Below are positions 53,034-62,398 of a stretch of 64,000 nucleotides of DNA, piece by piece; positions within the stretch are counted from its first letter, which is position 1; every line of letters begins with the position of its first letter. Location: assembly GCF_006475605.1 (NCBI RefSeq), contig NZ_SSBC01000019.1:248001-312000 (forward strand). Direction: 5' to 3'. A program made the position numbers and the translations under genes. Source of the stretch: Asticcacaulis tiandongensis. Lineage in GTDB: Bacteria > Pseudomonadota > Alphaproteobacteria > Caulobacterales > Caulobacteraceae. Below the pieces are notes generated by a model. That model did no database searches. It saw only the letters and a program-made list of their open reading frames with translations, and had not been told where the DNA came from.

Positions 53034-53433
53034 TTCCGTCCCGTTATTTATATTCTTGTTTCAAAATGGATACTTTAAGTGTGACGGGCTGTAAACGAAA
53101 ATGCTCATTTCCGACGTAATTTTTAAAATAGTTTTCACAAGTAAAATGCAGAAAATGCGGTTATTCTCAGTGAAATTTTTGCCGCGATTTTGAGATGAGA
53201 ATGATTATTTTTGCTGACTTATGCGGGATTGGAATCATTTTTACGACCTTTGGCGTTGCATCGGTTCCGGCTTGAAACTAGACATATGGCAACAATAAAT
53301 GCCCGTAATTTTGCTCTGCCGACGTCACGTCGTGCCTTTCATGGCAAAATATCGTATCAATTATGGGGACGTTGTTTATGACAGCCCTGTCATAAAACCG
53401 TTCTGCTACAGGAAAAATCACAGGAAGGTTTTT
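53034..53433. other. divergent promoter region
   Basis: 400 bp between the PL10 gene (minus) and the glycosidase at 53434 (plus). No gene is credible here. The AT-rich part 53090-53210 fits two divergent promoters. ACATATGG lies at 53282-53289. An in-frame extension of the downstream gene to 53299 is rejected on signal-peptide and ribosome-site grounds. Confidence 0.45.
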
Positions 53434-55734
53434 ATGCGCGCGCGCTTTATATCCCGACGTCACCTTATGTTTAGCGCCACAGCGGCGGGCATTGCTTTTT
53501 CCGCTGGTTTGCCGTCAGCACGCGCGGCAACCTCTATTGATCGCAAAGCCCTTGTGCAGCGTCATAATCCGTCATTGCGTGCGGTCGATCCCTCAAGCCC
53601 GCTTATGCTTGGTAATGGCAATATCGGGTTTACGACGGATATTACCGGCCTTCAGACCTTTACCGATCCCTATAGCGCCATGTCGCCGCTTTTGACCGAA
53701 GCGCAATGGGCCTGGCACAGCTTCCCTAATCCGCAGGGTTTTGGTGTTCGCGATACGCAGGTGCCGATTGAGGTCAATGGTGTGATGCGGCGCTATGGCT
53801 ATATAAAGAGCTGGGATGAAGCCGCTACCAATCCGGCCATTGCCTATATCCGGGAAAATCCGCACCGCTTTTCGTTGGGGCGTGTATCGCTTGATCTGAG
53901 GGATCGGGCCGGAAAGCCCGTGCGGTTTGAAGATATCAAAGATACCGCCCAGACGCTTGATCTGTGGAGCGGCACCCTGACCAGCCGGTTTGTCTATGAC
54001 GGTGAGGCGGTAACGGTTGTGACGCGGGTTCTGCCTGATCAGGATACGATCATGGCTGAAGTCGTATCGGCTCTGGTCGCTCAAGGTCGGTTGGGGGTTG
54101 TTGTCCGTTTTCCGGGCGTAGCGAAATCGGTTAATCCCGATCCGGCAGACTGGAGTAATCCTGACGCGCACAGCACGGCCGAAGTATCGCGCCGTTCGGG
54201 CGAGGTGCGCCTGAAGCGTCAGATAGATGATACGGTTTATTATGCGGCGATTGGAGCCGGTCAGGCCACGATTGAAAATACGGCGCCGCACACCTACCAT
54301 GTGGGCCATAAGGGCCAGAAGCGTCTAACGGTAATGACGCAATTCTCATCTGAAGCCGGTGCGGCCTTGCCTTCAGCAGCGGTGGCGCGGGCCAGTGTTG
54401 CAAAGCACTGGGCTGATTACTGGTTAAACGGTGGCATGGTTGATTTTTCTGGCTCAACCGACCCGCGTGCTATTGAGCTGGAACGAAGGGTCATCCTGTC
54501 GCAATATCTGATGGCCATCAATGCTTCGGGCGTATTCCCGCCTCAGGAAGAGGGCCTGTTTTCCAATAGCTGGAATGGCAAGTCGCACCTTGAGATGCAC
54601 CCCTGGCACGCGGCGCATTTTGCCCTGTGGGGGCGGCCGCAACTGCTGGAGCGCAGTCTCGGCTGGTATGTTGGTTTCCTGCCCAAGGCGAAGGCGCGTG
54701 CCGAAGAACAGGGCCTTAAGGGGGCCTGGTGGCCGAAGATGATCGGGCCGGACGGCGTCGATAGCCCCAGCAAGGTGTCACCCTTCATCATGTGGCAACA
54801 GCCGCACCCGATCTATATGTCGGAACTGTTGTACCGTGCGGCTGACACGGTGTCTGAGCGGGCGCGCCTGATCAATATCTACGGGGAACTGGTGGCCGAA
54901 AGTGCCGCCTTACTGGCGTCCTTTATGCAGAAGGATGCGGCGTCGGGCCAGCTACGCCTCGGGCCACCTGTCATTCCGGTCCAGGAAAACTTCGATCCGT
55001 TTGCAACCTATAACCCGCTGTTTGAAGCTTCATATTATCGCTGGGGCATTGAGACGGCGCAAAGCTGGCGTGAGCGTCAGGGCCATGGTCGGCGGGCGGA
55101 TTGGGATGCCTTGCTGGCCAAGTGGCCGAAGCCCGCGCAGAAGGACGGGCTTTATCTGCCGACCGAATCCCAGACCGATTTCTGGGATAAGGCGGCAGGT
55201 GACGTATGCCGCACCCATGCGGCCGAAGGCTGTCAGAACCGTGACCACCCGTCTTTCCTGATGGCGCTTGGCTGGTTGCCGGGACGCGATATCGACAAGG
55301 CCGTCATGCGCAATACGCTTGATCGCATGAAGCGTGACTGGGATCTGCGTCAGACATGGGGCTGGGATTATCCGATGATTGCCATGACGGCGGCGCGTCT
55401 GGAGGCGGGGGATGAGGCGATTGACTGGCTGTTCTTCCCGGCGAAAAACAACCAGTTCGGTCTGAGCGGCATGACGCCGCGTGTACACCTTGATGCCCAT
55501 GCGGCGGCTTTTGTGCCGGCAGCGACCGGTGCAGGGCCCGGCGCGTCTTCGGATGCAGGGCCGGATGGGCCGGGTTATCAGCGGGCGGCAGAGACCTACT
55601 TCCCGTCTAACGGTGGCCTGTTGCTTGCGGTTGGTTTGATGGCGGGGGGCTGGGACGGCAGTTCGGGTCACGCGCCGGGCTTCCCGAAGTCGGGCTGGAA
55701 AGTGCGTGCCGAAGGCATCAAGCCACTGTTTTAA
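53434..55734 (+). CDS. exported six-hairpin-type glycosidase, unclassified
   Basis: 766 aa. AGGAAGG lies 5 nt before ATG 53434. Twin-arginine signal (FISRRHLMFSATAAGIAF). The N-terminal beta domain opens with SPLMLGNGNIGFTTDITGLQTF, comparable to the LGNG motif of GH95/GH65-like enzymes. The helical catalytic part has EEGLFSNSWNGKSHLEMHPWHAAHFALWGRP, ENFDPFATYNPLFEASYYRWGIE and TWGWDYPMIAMTAARL, with several Glu/Asp candidates. It is similar in layout to GH65/GH95 clans but no family could be assigned. It stands alone between a divergent promoter and a strong terminator. Confidence 0.65.
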   Translation: MRARFISRRHLMFSATAAGIAFSAGLPSARAATSIDRKALVQRHNPSLRAVDPSSPLMLGNGNIGFTTDITGLQTFTDPYSAMSPLLTEAQWAWHSFPNPQGFGVRDTQVPIEVNGVMRRYGYIKSWDEAATNPAIAYIRENPHRFSLGRVSLDLRDRAGKPVRFEDIKDTAQTLDLWSGTLTSRFVYDGEAVTVVTRVLPDQDTIMAEVVSALVAQGRLGVVVRFPGVAKSVNPDPADWSNPDAHSTAEVSRRSGEVRLKRQIDDTVYYAAIGAGQATIENTAPHTYHVGHKGQKRLTVMTQFSSEAGAALPSAAVARASVAKHWADYWLNGGMVDFSGSTDPRAIELERRVILSQYLMAINASGVFPPQEEGLFSNSWNGKSHLEMHPWHAAHFALWGRPQLLERSLGWYVGFLPKAKARAEEQGLKGAWWPKMIGPDGVDSPSKVSPFIMWQQPHPIYMSELLYRAADTVSERARLINIYGELVAESAALLASFMQKDAASGQLRLGPPVIPVQENFDPFATYNPLFEASYYRWGIETAQSWRERQGHGRRADWDALLAKWPKPAQKDGLYLPTESQTDFWDKAAGDVCRTHAAEGCQNRDHPSFLMALGWLPGRDIDKAVMRNTLDRMKRDWDLRQTWGWDYPMIAMTAARLEAGDEAIDWLFFPAKNNQFGLSGMTPRVHLDAHAAAFVPAATGAGPGASSDAGPDGPGYQRAAETYFPSNGGLLLAVGLMAGGWDGSSGHAPGFPKSGWKVRAEGIKPLF

Positions 55735-55752
55735 AGCAGGGTGCCAGCACAG

Positions 55753-55790
55753 AAAAAAGCCGCCTGATCCGATGATCAGGCGGCTTTTTT
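55753..55790. terminator. perfect bidirectional terminator
   Basis: AAAAAAGCCGCCTGATC-CGAT-GATCAGGCGGCTTTTTT: 11-bp GC-rich stem flanked by A6 and T6. It serves both the plus-strand glycosidase (stop 55734) and the minus-strand DUF4450-like gene (stop 55810). Confidence 0.95.
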
Positions 55791-55809
55791 CTTTGGGATT
55801 ATACAGAGC

Positions 55810-58800
55810 CTATCTTACAAGACTTACGCCCATAAGACCGATGACCACATCATTGGCCACAGAGTGCACTGAAAGCGATTTCAGAGTTCTGGAGGGGTCA
55901 AGATCAAGATAAAGCAGGTTGGCAGAACCCCCTTCCAGCTTTTCACGATCGGCATAGCCCTTGGTTTGCGGGACAAATATCTTACCGGTTTGCATGTCGA
56001 AGCGTACGGGAACTTCACCACACAGGCGGAACTGATAGTCGTCGATGAAGAAGTCACGCTCAACCGGCCACCAGTTATCGGGGTTGCGCAGCTCAAGCTT
56101 TGAGGTCGTGCCGTCCGTATAGGTGACGATGACTTCGCCATTAATCAGGCGGCTTTGCATTTGGTTGGTCGAGCCTGCCATCATCAGGTAGGCGCGACTG
56201 GCCTTACCGGTTAATGGCACTTCAGCGGCGCTCGGGTAATTGTCCCACTGTGAGGTGAACATGACGTTCGGCTGATCGCCCGCAGGGGTGCGGAATTTCA
56301 GACCGTTGAGAGTAGTGACTTCGCCACCGGCGGCGCGCAGAGCGTCATCCTTGACGTGGAACATATCGTTCACATTACCGGCCCAGCCACCAATACCTTG
56401 CGCGGGCAGGGCCATGGATACGAAGGGCGAGCGTGGTGAGCGGTACTTGCCCATCTCGTAAAGTGTCGTCACCTTATCATTAAAGGCGGCGCTGATGTCG
56501 ACGGTCTCAGCCGATATGATGTTGCCTGCGCGTGCCCAGTCGGGCGTTCTCATCGGGCAGGCCTGAGGCGGGTTCGTCGTGTGATTCAGGGTGAACCACG
56601 AAAAATCCCCTTGTCGGTTTTCGCTGAATTGCGGTTGGGTCGCCGGTTTGGTCTGGCTGCGGGCCTCGGTGATGGTTTGGCCGGCCCACGTGACTTCGAT
56701 ATTGGCCGAAGCGGGCAGTGGGCTTTCGATCCGCAGCTTGGGGGTGCCGACGGACTGAAGGGCTGTCCATTTAACGGAGCGGCCATTAACGCGCACAGCG
56801 CTGACCTTGTCGGTGCGGGCGGGAATGTCCAGCACGAGCTGATCGAACGCCTTGCCGGTTTGACTGATGCGCCAGTGGTCGGTCTGGCCTTTGCTTTCAT
56901 AGCTCAGGCTCAGATTGGGATGGGTCAGGCGAGCGTGATCCCACTCAGACGGAAAGCCCGGTGAAATCGTCAGGGTGCGGTTGAGCGCGTCGGGTTGAAT
57001 GCCGAACAGGCCCTCGACAATGGTGCGCGACATGACGCCGATACCGTCGGCAAAGTCGCGCTGGGACTCACGGCGATAGACATCCAGATAGTTCAGGCTG
57101 CCGACGTTACCCGGCGCGATGCCCATGAAGAAGCTGCCCAATATGCTGCCGCGTGTAATGTCATAGGCGGTATCGGGGCGTCCGGCCTGCCACAGAGCCA
57201 GAGCCGTGTGCAGGTTTTCACCCATGACCATATTATTGGTTGACCAGTGATAGGGCATCCAGTCCGTTGTCGGCAACATATGATAGGGGCGGTCGTCCGG
57301 TACGCCTTCGCCGGTGATCGGCACCTTGCGGAAGCTGTTGTCTATATCGGCGGCCATGCGGGCGGCTTCGAACGCATCAGGCACGCCGGAATCGACCGTA
57401 TGGTAGAAGCTCCACAGGCCATAGCTCGGGTGCAGAAGCTGATTGCCCATAAGGTCGCGGAATTCACCAAAGGCCCCGCGCTCAGGCATCCACAGGTTGG
57501 CACGCATACCCTTGGCGATCAGGTCGGCTTCCTGTTCGTAAGGGGTCGGGTCCTTGCCGATCAGTTTCGCCAGACGCGCGACCATGCGGTTATGATAGAG
57601 GTTATAGGCCGAGGTATAGGCTGCGCCCCCGCCGTTATACTGAATTTCGTCGCTGGCCCAGATGGCTGCGTAACCTTCGTACAGGGGCAGTTTTTCGGCG
57701 CCGTATTCGCGGCGGAACAGGCGTTTTTCCCACGCCATGTGGCGCTCAATGACTGGCCAGACTTCGCGCACATAGTCGAGATCGCCGGTCCACAATATGT
57801 GACGGAACATGGCATCAAAGAAGCCGACATTCATATCATAGTGGGCATTGGTCAGGTCGCCGTTGGAATGCAGGGCATCCGGATTGCGCGCCAGATGGGT
57901 GGCTTCGGCGGGCGGCGGCAGGGTGTCGGGTATGGGTTGCGTATTCTGCTTCACCGTCCAGAGATTAAAGTTGCGCCGTGCCCGATCATGCCAGCCAAGC
58001 GCATCAAGCGCGTAAGGCCCGCGCCAGCCGACCAGCCGTGTACGCCAGGCAATGGCCCCGTGCGTAATGCCTGCGCCCTGACTGTTTTCATCCCACACGC
58101 CATCGGCGGCGACATTCAGCGCGCCTACGGCGGCATTGAGATAGACGTCGGGCGTTTCTACCCGTACCCGTTGGCGCAGTGCGGTGAAATGTTTGCGAGT
58201 GGCGTCAAAGCGTGCGGACATGGCGGCGGGGGCGGGTGTTGACGGCCCCGCATTATTGGCGTCAGATTCGGTTAGGGCCGTACCGGAGGCGCGAACATCG
58301 CTATAGTCGCCCAATTCGCGCAAGGCGCCCCTGCGGGTGACTTCGATGCCAATATAGACGGGGCTGGAGCTGAGCTTCAGGGTGCCTGTGACGACCTTAA
58401 TGGGAGCATCGCCTGATGAGGCCAGAAGGTCTGCGGCATTGTCCCAAAAACGGGCATCGGCCAACTGCCATTTCACATCGTTTGATGCCTGACCGGTCAG
58501 GCCTGCCGCCTTGCCGTCGGCGACGAAACCGGTCTGCGTCAGAGTATAGGTGGTGTCCGTTGCAAATTCGGGTTTGAACTGAAAATATTCGCTGATCGGT
58601 ACTTTTTCAGTGCCGATATCGCCGTCACGCGCCCCGCGCACGCCGTTACCGCCGCCGTAAGCGACAATAAGTTCCGCTCCCGCAGGCAGGCCATGCCCTG
58701 TGGCGCGCAGCATGAGGCCTTCGGTGTCGTGCAACGCCAGAACCTCAAGTTCGATGCGTCCGCCTGCCCCGATCAAAGGGTCCTGAACCGTATAAAGCAT

Positions 58801-59208
58801 TTCGCCCGGACGATAACGGGCGGTGATGTTGTCGGCATGGTTCAGCCACTTCACGCCCTTAGCGGTCTTTAGGCCCAATCTCAGATTGCCGCCACGTCCG
58901 GGCAGATAGAGGGAAAATTCAGGCTTATCACCGGCATCGACGCGAAAGCCTGTATTACCGCCATAAAGCGCCCGATTGAAATATTCGGCACCATTACGAA
59001 TGACAAAATCCTCACCGTCCGCCTGATAGCGCAGAGGGGTAGAGAGCTGTCCTTCGAGATTGGGATAAAGGCCGCGTGTCGCCGAAGGCTTTGTTGTGCT
59101 CTGGTTATTGGCGGGTACGGTTTGGGCCGAAACTGACAAAGATATCGGTGTCAGCAAAAGGGCCCAGATTATAGCGGTGGCGCATCTATGGCGGGACATG
59201 GTTGGCAT
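55810..59208 (-). CDS. large DUF4450-type (six-hairpin) glycosidase-like protein
   Basis: 1132 aa. Sec signal ends near SVSAQ; start 59208, or 59199 three codons later, with AGAGGA upstream. The N-terminal beta region (about 45-320: LYPNLEGQLSTPLRY, DFVIRNGAEYFNRALYGGN, SLYLPGRGGNLRLGL) resembles the DUF4450 pattern. The (alpha/alpha)6-like catalytic part (about 350-800) has GITHGAIAWRTRLVGWRGPYALDAL, HYDMNVGFFDAMFRHILWTGD and WASDEIQYNGGGAAYTSAYN. A C-terminal beta domain follows to 1132. Probably a side-chain hydrolase acting on RG-I or RG-II (inference). The CAZy family was not identified. It converges with the 53434 gene. Confidence 0.6.
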   Translation of the reverse strand: MPTMSRHRCATAIIWALLLTPISLSVSAQTVPANNQSTTKPSATRGLYPNLEGQLSTPLRYQADGEDFVIRNGAEYFNRALYGGNTGFRVDAGDKPEFSLYLPGRGGNLRLGLKTAKGVKWLNHADNITARYRPGEMLYTVQDPLIGAGGRIELEVLALHDTEGLMLRATGHGLPAGAELIVAYGGGNGVRGARDGDIGTEKVPISEYFQFKPEFATDTTYTLTQTGFVADGKAAGLTGQASNDVKWQLADARFWDNAADLLASSGDAPIKVVTGTLKLSSSPVYIGIEVTRRGALRELGDYSDVRASGTALTESDANNAGPSTPAPAAMSARFDATRKHFTALRQRVRVETPDVYLNAAVGALNVAADGVWDENSQGAGITHGAIAWRTRLVGWRGPYALDALGWHDRARRNFNLWTVKQNTQPIPDTLPPPAEATHLARNPDALHSNGDLTNAHYDMNVGFFDAMFRHILWTGDLDYVREVWPVIERHMAWEKRLFRREYGAEKLPLYEGYAAIWASDEIQYNGGGAAYTSAYNLYHNRMVARLAKLIGKDPTPYEQEADLIAKGMRANLWMPERGAFGEFRDLMGNQLLHPSYGLWSFYHTVDSGVPDAFEAARMAADIDNSFRKVPITGEGVPDDRPYHMLPTTDWMPYHWSTNNMVMGENLHTALALWQAGRPDTAYDITRGSILGSFFMGIAPGNVGSLNYLDVYRRESQRDFADGIGVMSRTIVEGLFGIQPDALNRTLTISPGFPSEWDHARLTHPNLSLSYESKGQTDHWRISQTGKAFDQLVLDIPARTDKVSAVRVNGRSVKWTALQSVGTPKLRIESPLPASANIEVTWAGQTITEARSQTKPATQPQFSENRQGDFSWFTLNHTTNPPQACPMRTPDWARAGNIISAETVDISAAFNDKVTTLYEMGKYRSPRSPFVSMALPAQGIGGWAGNVNDMFHVKDDALRAAGGEVTTLNGLKFRTPAGDQPNVMFTSQWDNYPSAAEVPLTGKASRAYLMMAGSTNQMQSRLINGEVIVTYTDGTTSKLELRNPDNWWPVERDFFIDDYQFRLCGEVPVRFDMQTGKIFVPQTKGYADREKLEGGSANLLYLDLDPSRTLKSLSVHSVANDVVIGLMGVSLVR

Positions 59209-59308
59209 TTTCCTCTGTCTTATATTTATTTAATGCCAATAAATTATAGAGACGATATGTGCGGGGCAAGTCCTAATCCGCTCACCTGTAACAATCTCTT
59301 TTACTAAG
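59209..59308. other. promoter region of the DUF4450-type gene
   Basis: AT-rich sequence (59215-59260) between the receptor terminator at 59309-59341 and the ATG at 59208. No gene seen; probably carries the promoter of the downstream minus-strand gene. Confidence 0.4.
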
Positions 59309-59341
59309 GAAAAAAATACCCCTCCTTTTTCAAGAAGGGGT
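59309..59341 (-). terminator. rho-independent terminator downstream of the fifth receptor
   Basis: On the minus strand: ACCCCTTCTT-gaaa-AAGGAGGGGT (one mismatch) followed by A and seven T. It lies about 200 nt after the receptor stop. Confidence 0.75.
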
Positions 59342-59501
59342 GAATCGTGCATTTTCCCACGGAGAGTAAAGAAATGCAGATGAAAATTCAGTCAAGGTGC
59401 AGGGAATATATTAAAGGCTATTGAAATGCGCAACCCTTATATAGGGACTAAGTTCCATTTATTGGTACGGATTCTGCATCACATCTGTGCCTAAACAGGT
59501 T

Positions 59502-59532
59502 TGTGAGGGGAGGGTGACGCCGCCCCCTCACA
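59502..59532 (-). terminator. hairpin just after the receptor stop
   Basis: TGTGAGGGG/CCCCTCACA, 9-bp stem with a 13-nt loop, 8 nt after the stop of the 59541 receptor gene. It lacks a U-tract, so it may be a 3'-end stabilising hairpin rather than a terminator. Confidence 0.45.
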
Positions 59533-59540
59533 GACTGTGT

Positions 59541-62291
59541 TTAGAATTCGGCGCGAAGGCCCAGGCTGATGCGACGGCCCGACAGCTCATACATGGTCGG
59601 GAAAGCCGGATCCATGGTGTAGCCGGTTGTGGCTTCGTCGGTGATGTTGATGCCTTTCAGGCTGACCTGAATCTTCGGTGTGAAGCGATAGGACAGCGAT
59701 ACATCTAGCTGGCCATAGCCGTCACGCCAGATCGGATACATTTCATACCCGATGTTTTCGACATATTTGTCCTTATAATTATAGGAGACTCGGGCATCAA
59801 AGCGCGCGTCTTCGTAATAAAGGGTGACGTTATAGGTATTGTCAGCCAGCCCGATCGGTGGCGTCGGGATGCCTAGATCGGATTCACCGGTCAGCGAGCT
59901 GTCGAGTTTGGTATAGTTGGCATTGATACCGAAGCCCCTGAGGCGTTCGCTGAGAAGGCTGAAGGGCACCACTGCTACCAGCTCGATCCCGCTGACTTCA
60001 TAGGCACCATCGGCATTGACCGGCTGGTAGACGTCAAAGTCATAGACGCCGTCAATGGTGCCGTTGGCATTATATTTTGTCGCGTCAGGCACCGTACCGG
60101 TCAGGGCGTTACGCACCACGCCTTCGATTTCTTTCCAGAAATAGGAAGCGGCCAGCAAACCGCCTTCGAGCAGGTATTTTTCGATACCGAGTTCCCACTG
60201 GGTGGCAAGGGTCGGTTTCAGGTTCGGGTTGCCATCCGTAAAGCGGAACGAGCTCCAGCTTGCGGTGCGCTTATAGGCGAGGTCTGTCAGGGCCGGACGC
60301 ATCAGGGTTTCGGAAGCGGCGCCACGTAAGATCAGATCCGGCATCAGTTCTGCCGTAAAGTTCAGGCTCGGCAGAAGCTTGTCATACTGGCCCTCCATCG
60401 ACACCGGCGCGTCGGTATAGCCGGTTGTGCCGTCGACGTTCTGAATCTGGTGGAAACCCGATGAGGTGACGGTCGTATCGATATAGCGCGCACCGGCATT
60501 CACGTTTACCGGTATATGGGCAAGAGTGAAGCCTAAATCAGCCATGGCATAGAGGCTTAAGACCTCTTCGGAGACTTCGTAATACTGGCCGTCATCAAAG
60601 GGGGTGCGGAAACCGGCATAGCGGAAGGTGCGGCGGGCATAGTCATTGGATACCTGCTGCCAGTCGAGATTGCGGGCGCTGTAGGCACCGCCCGGTACCA
60701 GATCGCTGAGTGAGGTCAGTTCGCTATCGGCCAGGGTGCGCGTATTAACCCATGACGCGTTACCTGCGCCGGGGCCCTGAATATTCAGGGTGCCATACTG
60801 ACGTTCCTTGGTCTTGTCAGTGAAGCGAGCACCTAACTGTACCGATTGCAGGGCCGGAAAGGCGCTGAAGCTGAAATAGCGTGTATAGTCGGCCTGAGCG
60901 GCGAATTTGTCATCCGTGACCTTTTCAAGCGTGGTTTCATAGGCTTCGAACAGGTAGCTTGCCGGTGCATTATACATGTCGATTGAGGCGGGATTATCGC
61001 TCTTGATGGTCTCTCCGCCACGGCTTGTCCAGCGGGTGCGTGACGGGGCATAGGCCACATGCTTCAGGTTAGCGTAATCCACGGTTTTTTCAGCGCCTGA
61101 GAAACCGGCCAATGCCCTTAGCTTCCAGTCCTCGCCGCGCCAGTTCAGCTCGGTGCCAAACTGAGCATAGTCGGTTTTATTGATACGTTCCTTGCTCAGA
61201 AATTCATGTTGGGTCGCCGTATAGGAAACGTCGCGCAGGATGACCATGCCGTAATCGGCGAGGGTCACATCGTCATATTCATGAATGGTTTCAAAGGTGC
61301 TGCGGCTTGAGGCGGAATAGGCGGCGGCGTCATATTCGTCTTCTGTGGCGTCATAGCCGCCGACCATGGCGTCAAAGGCCAGATTAAAACGCGAAGACGG
61401 GCGATATTGCAGGGAAAGCGTGGCGCCCCATTTGTCCTGATCGTTCAGATAGGCGCGGTCGCCGACCTTGTCCTGAAAGATGATGCGGCCTGTCTGTTCA
61501 CGATCCCTGAGGTTGGTGACCGTCACACCGGCGTCGCGTTCAAGAACCTCTGCGGCCTGTGTGCCGCGAACGCCGGAAGCCTCAAGGAAGCGGAAGGACG
61601 GGCGGAAATTGATGCCGGAATTGGAATCTGTGCGGTTGGTGCGCTGGGTTTTCGAGAAAGAGACAAGCGCGCCCCAGTCACCCCAGGTGTTGCTGGCCAG
61701 AAACGAAAAGCGCGGATCAATCTCTTCGGAAATGGAATTGTGCGCACCTTCGACCGTGGCCACCAGCTTACGGCCGGAATAGTCGAACGGACGGGCGGTC
61801 GTGATGTCTACGGAACCGGCGATGCCGCCTTCTTCATCGGCGGCGGTGGGTGATTTCTGTACCGTCACCTGCTGAATGATTTCTGAAGCAAACATGTCAA
61901 ATTCAACGTCGCGCCCGCCGCTGCCGGAGGCTGTGGCCAGATCATTGATCGACACATGGGTAAATTCGCTCGGCAGGCCGCGCACCATGACGCGGTTGCC
62001 TAAGCCCTTGCTGCGTTCAATGGTTACGCCCGGAATACGCTGAAGCGCCTCGGCAAGGTTTTGTTCGGGAAAATCCACCACATCGGTGGCGACGATGGAG
62101 TCAGAAAAGCCAATGGTTTTGCGCTTGATATCAACAGCCTTCTCAAGGCTGCGACGATAGCTGCCGGTGACGACGATGGTCTGAACCTCATCAGCGGCAT
62201 CAGCCTCCGTGGCCGTCTGCGCATTGGCAAACACAGGTAAGGCGGTCGCCACGACGACCAGCGCGGTTGTGCAAAGAATATGCTTTTTCAT
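59541..62291 (-). CDS. TonB-dependent receptor
   Basis: 916 aa. Signal MKKHILCTTALVVVATALPVFANAQ. TonB box TIVVTGSYRRSLE, plug with SIVATDVVDFPEQNLAEALQRIPGVTIERSKGLGNRVMVRGLPSEF, and a barrel with C-terminal RISLGLRAEF. It is shorter than the other receptors and has no STN. Its leader lacks the GGGATGAAA element (GGGGACAG precedes ATG instead). It lies 107 nt downstream of the GH130 gene in the same direction, so the two may handle the same oligosaccharide, possibly one with mannosyl residues. Confidence 0.92.
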   Translation of the reverse strand: MKKHILCTTALVVVATALPVFANAQTATEADAADEVQTIVVTGSYRRSLEKAVDIKRKTIGFSDSIVATDVVDFPEQNLAEALQRIPGVTIERSKGLGNRVMVRGLPSEFTHVSINDLATASGSGGRDVEFDMFASEIIQQVTVQKSPTAADEEGGIAGSVDITTARPFDYSGRKLVATVEGAHNSISEEIDPRFSFLASNTWGDWGALVSFSKTQRTNRTDSNSGINFRPSFRFLEASGVRGTQAAEVLERDAGVTVTNLRDREQTGRIIFQDKVGDRAYLNDQDKWGATLSLQYRPSSRFNLAFDAMVGGYDATEDEYDAAAYSASSRSTFETIHEYDDVTLADYGMVILRDVSYTATQHEFLSKERINKTDYAQFGTELNWRGEDWKLRALAGFSGAEKTVDYANLKHVAYAPSRTRWTSRGGETIKSDNPASIDMYNAPASYLFEAYETTLEKVTDDKFAAQADYTRYFSFSAFPALQSVQLGARFTDKTKERQYGTLNIQGPGAGNASWVNTRTLADSELTSLSDLVPGGAYSARNLDWQQVSNDYARRTFRYAGFRTPFDDGQYYEVSEEVLSLYAMADLGFTLAHIPVNVNAGARYIDTTVTSSGFHQIQNVDGTTGYTDAPVSMEGQYDKLLPSLNFTAELMPDLILRGAASETLMRPALTDLAYKRTASWSSFRFTDGNPNLKPTLATQWELGIEKYLLEGGLLAASYFWKEIEGVVRNALTGTVPDATKYNANGTIDGVYDFDVYQPVNADGAYEVSGIELVAVVPFSLLSERLRGFGINANYTKLDSSLTGESDLGIPTPPIGLADNTYNVTLYYEDARFDARVSYNYKDKYVENIGYEMYPIWRDGYGQLDVSLSYRFTPKIQVSLKGINITDEATTGYTMDPAFPTMYELSGRRISLGLRAEF

Positions 62292-62398
62292 TTTCTGTCC
62301 CCAAACTGAAAGCGGCCCCTGAAGGCGTGATGCGGCCTTCCTTATTGGCTTTAGATGTCAGTTTGATATCAGTGGGGTTTCAGAACGCCGGTTTATGT

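Noticed and set aside
53299-53433. Earlier start for the glycosidase at 53434
   Set aside because: It would add 45 residues before a clear twin-arginine signal, and the only good ribosome-binding site (AGGAAGG) is just before 53434.
57247-58242. Long open frame (331 codons) on the plus strand opposite the DUF4450-type gene
   Set aside because: It lies wholly antisense to a convincing 1132-aa gene, has no recognisable domain or ribosome site, and reflects high-GC codon bias.
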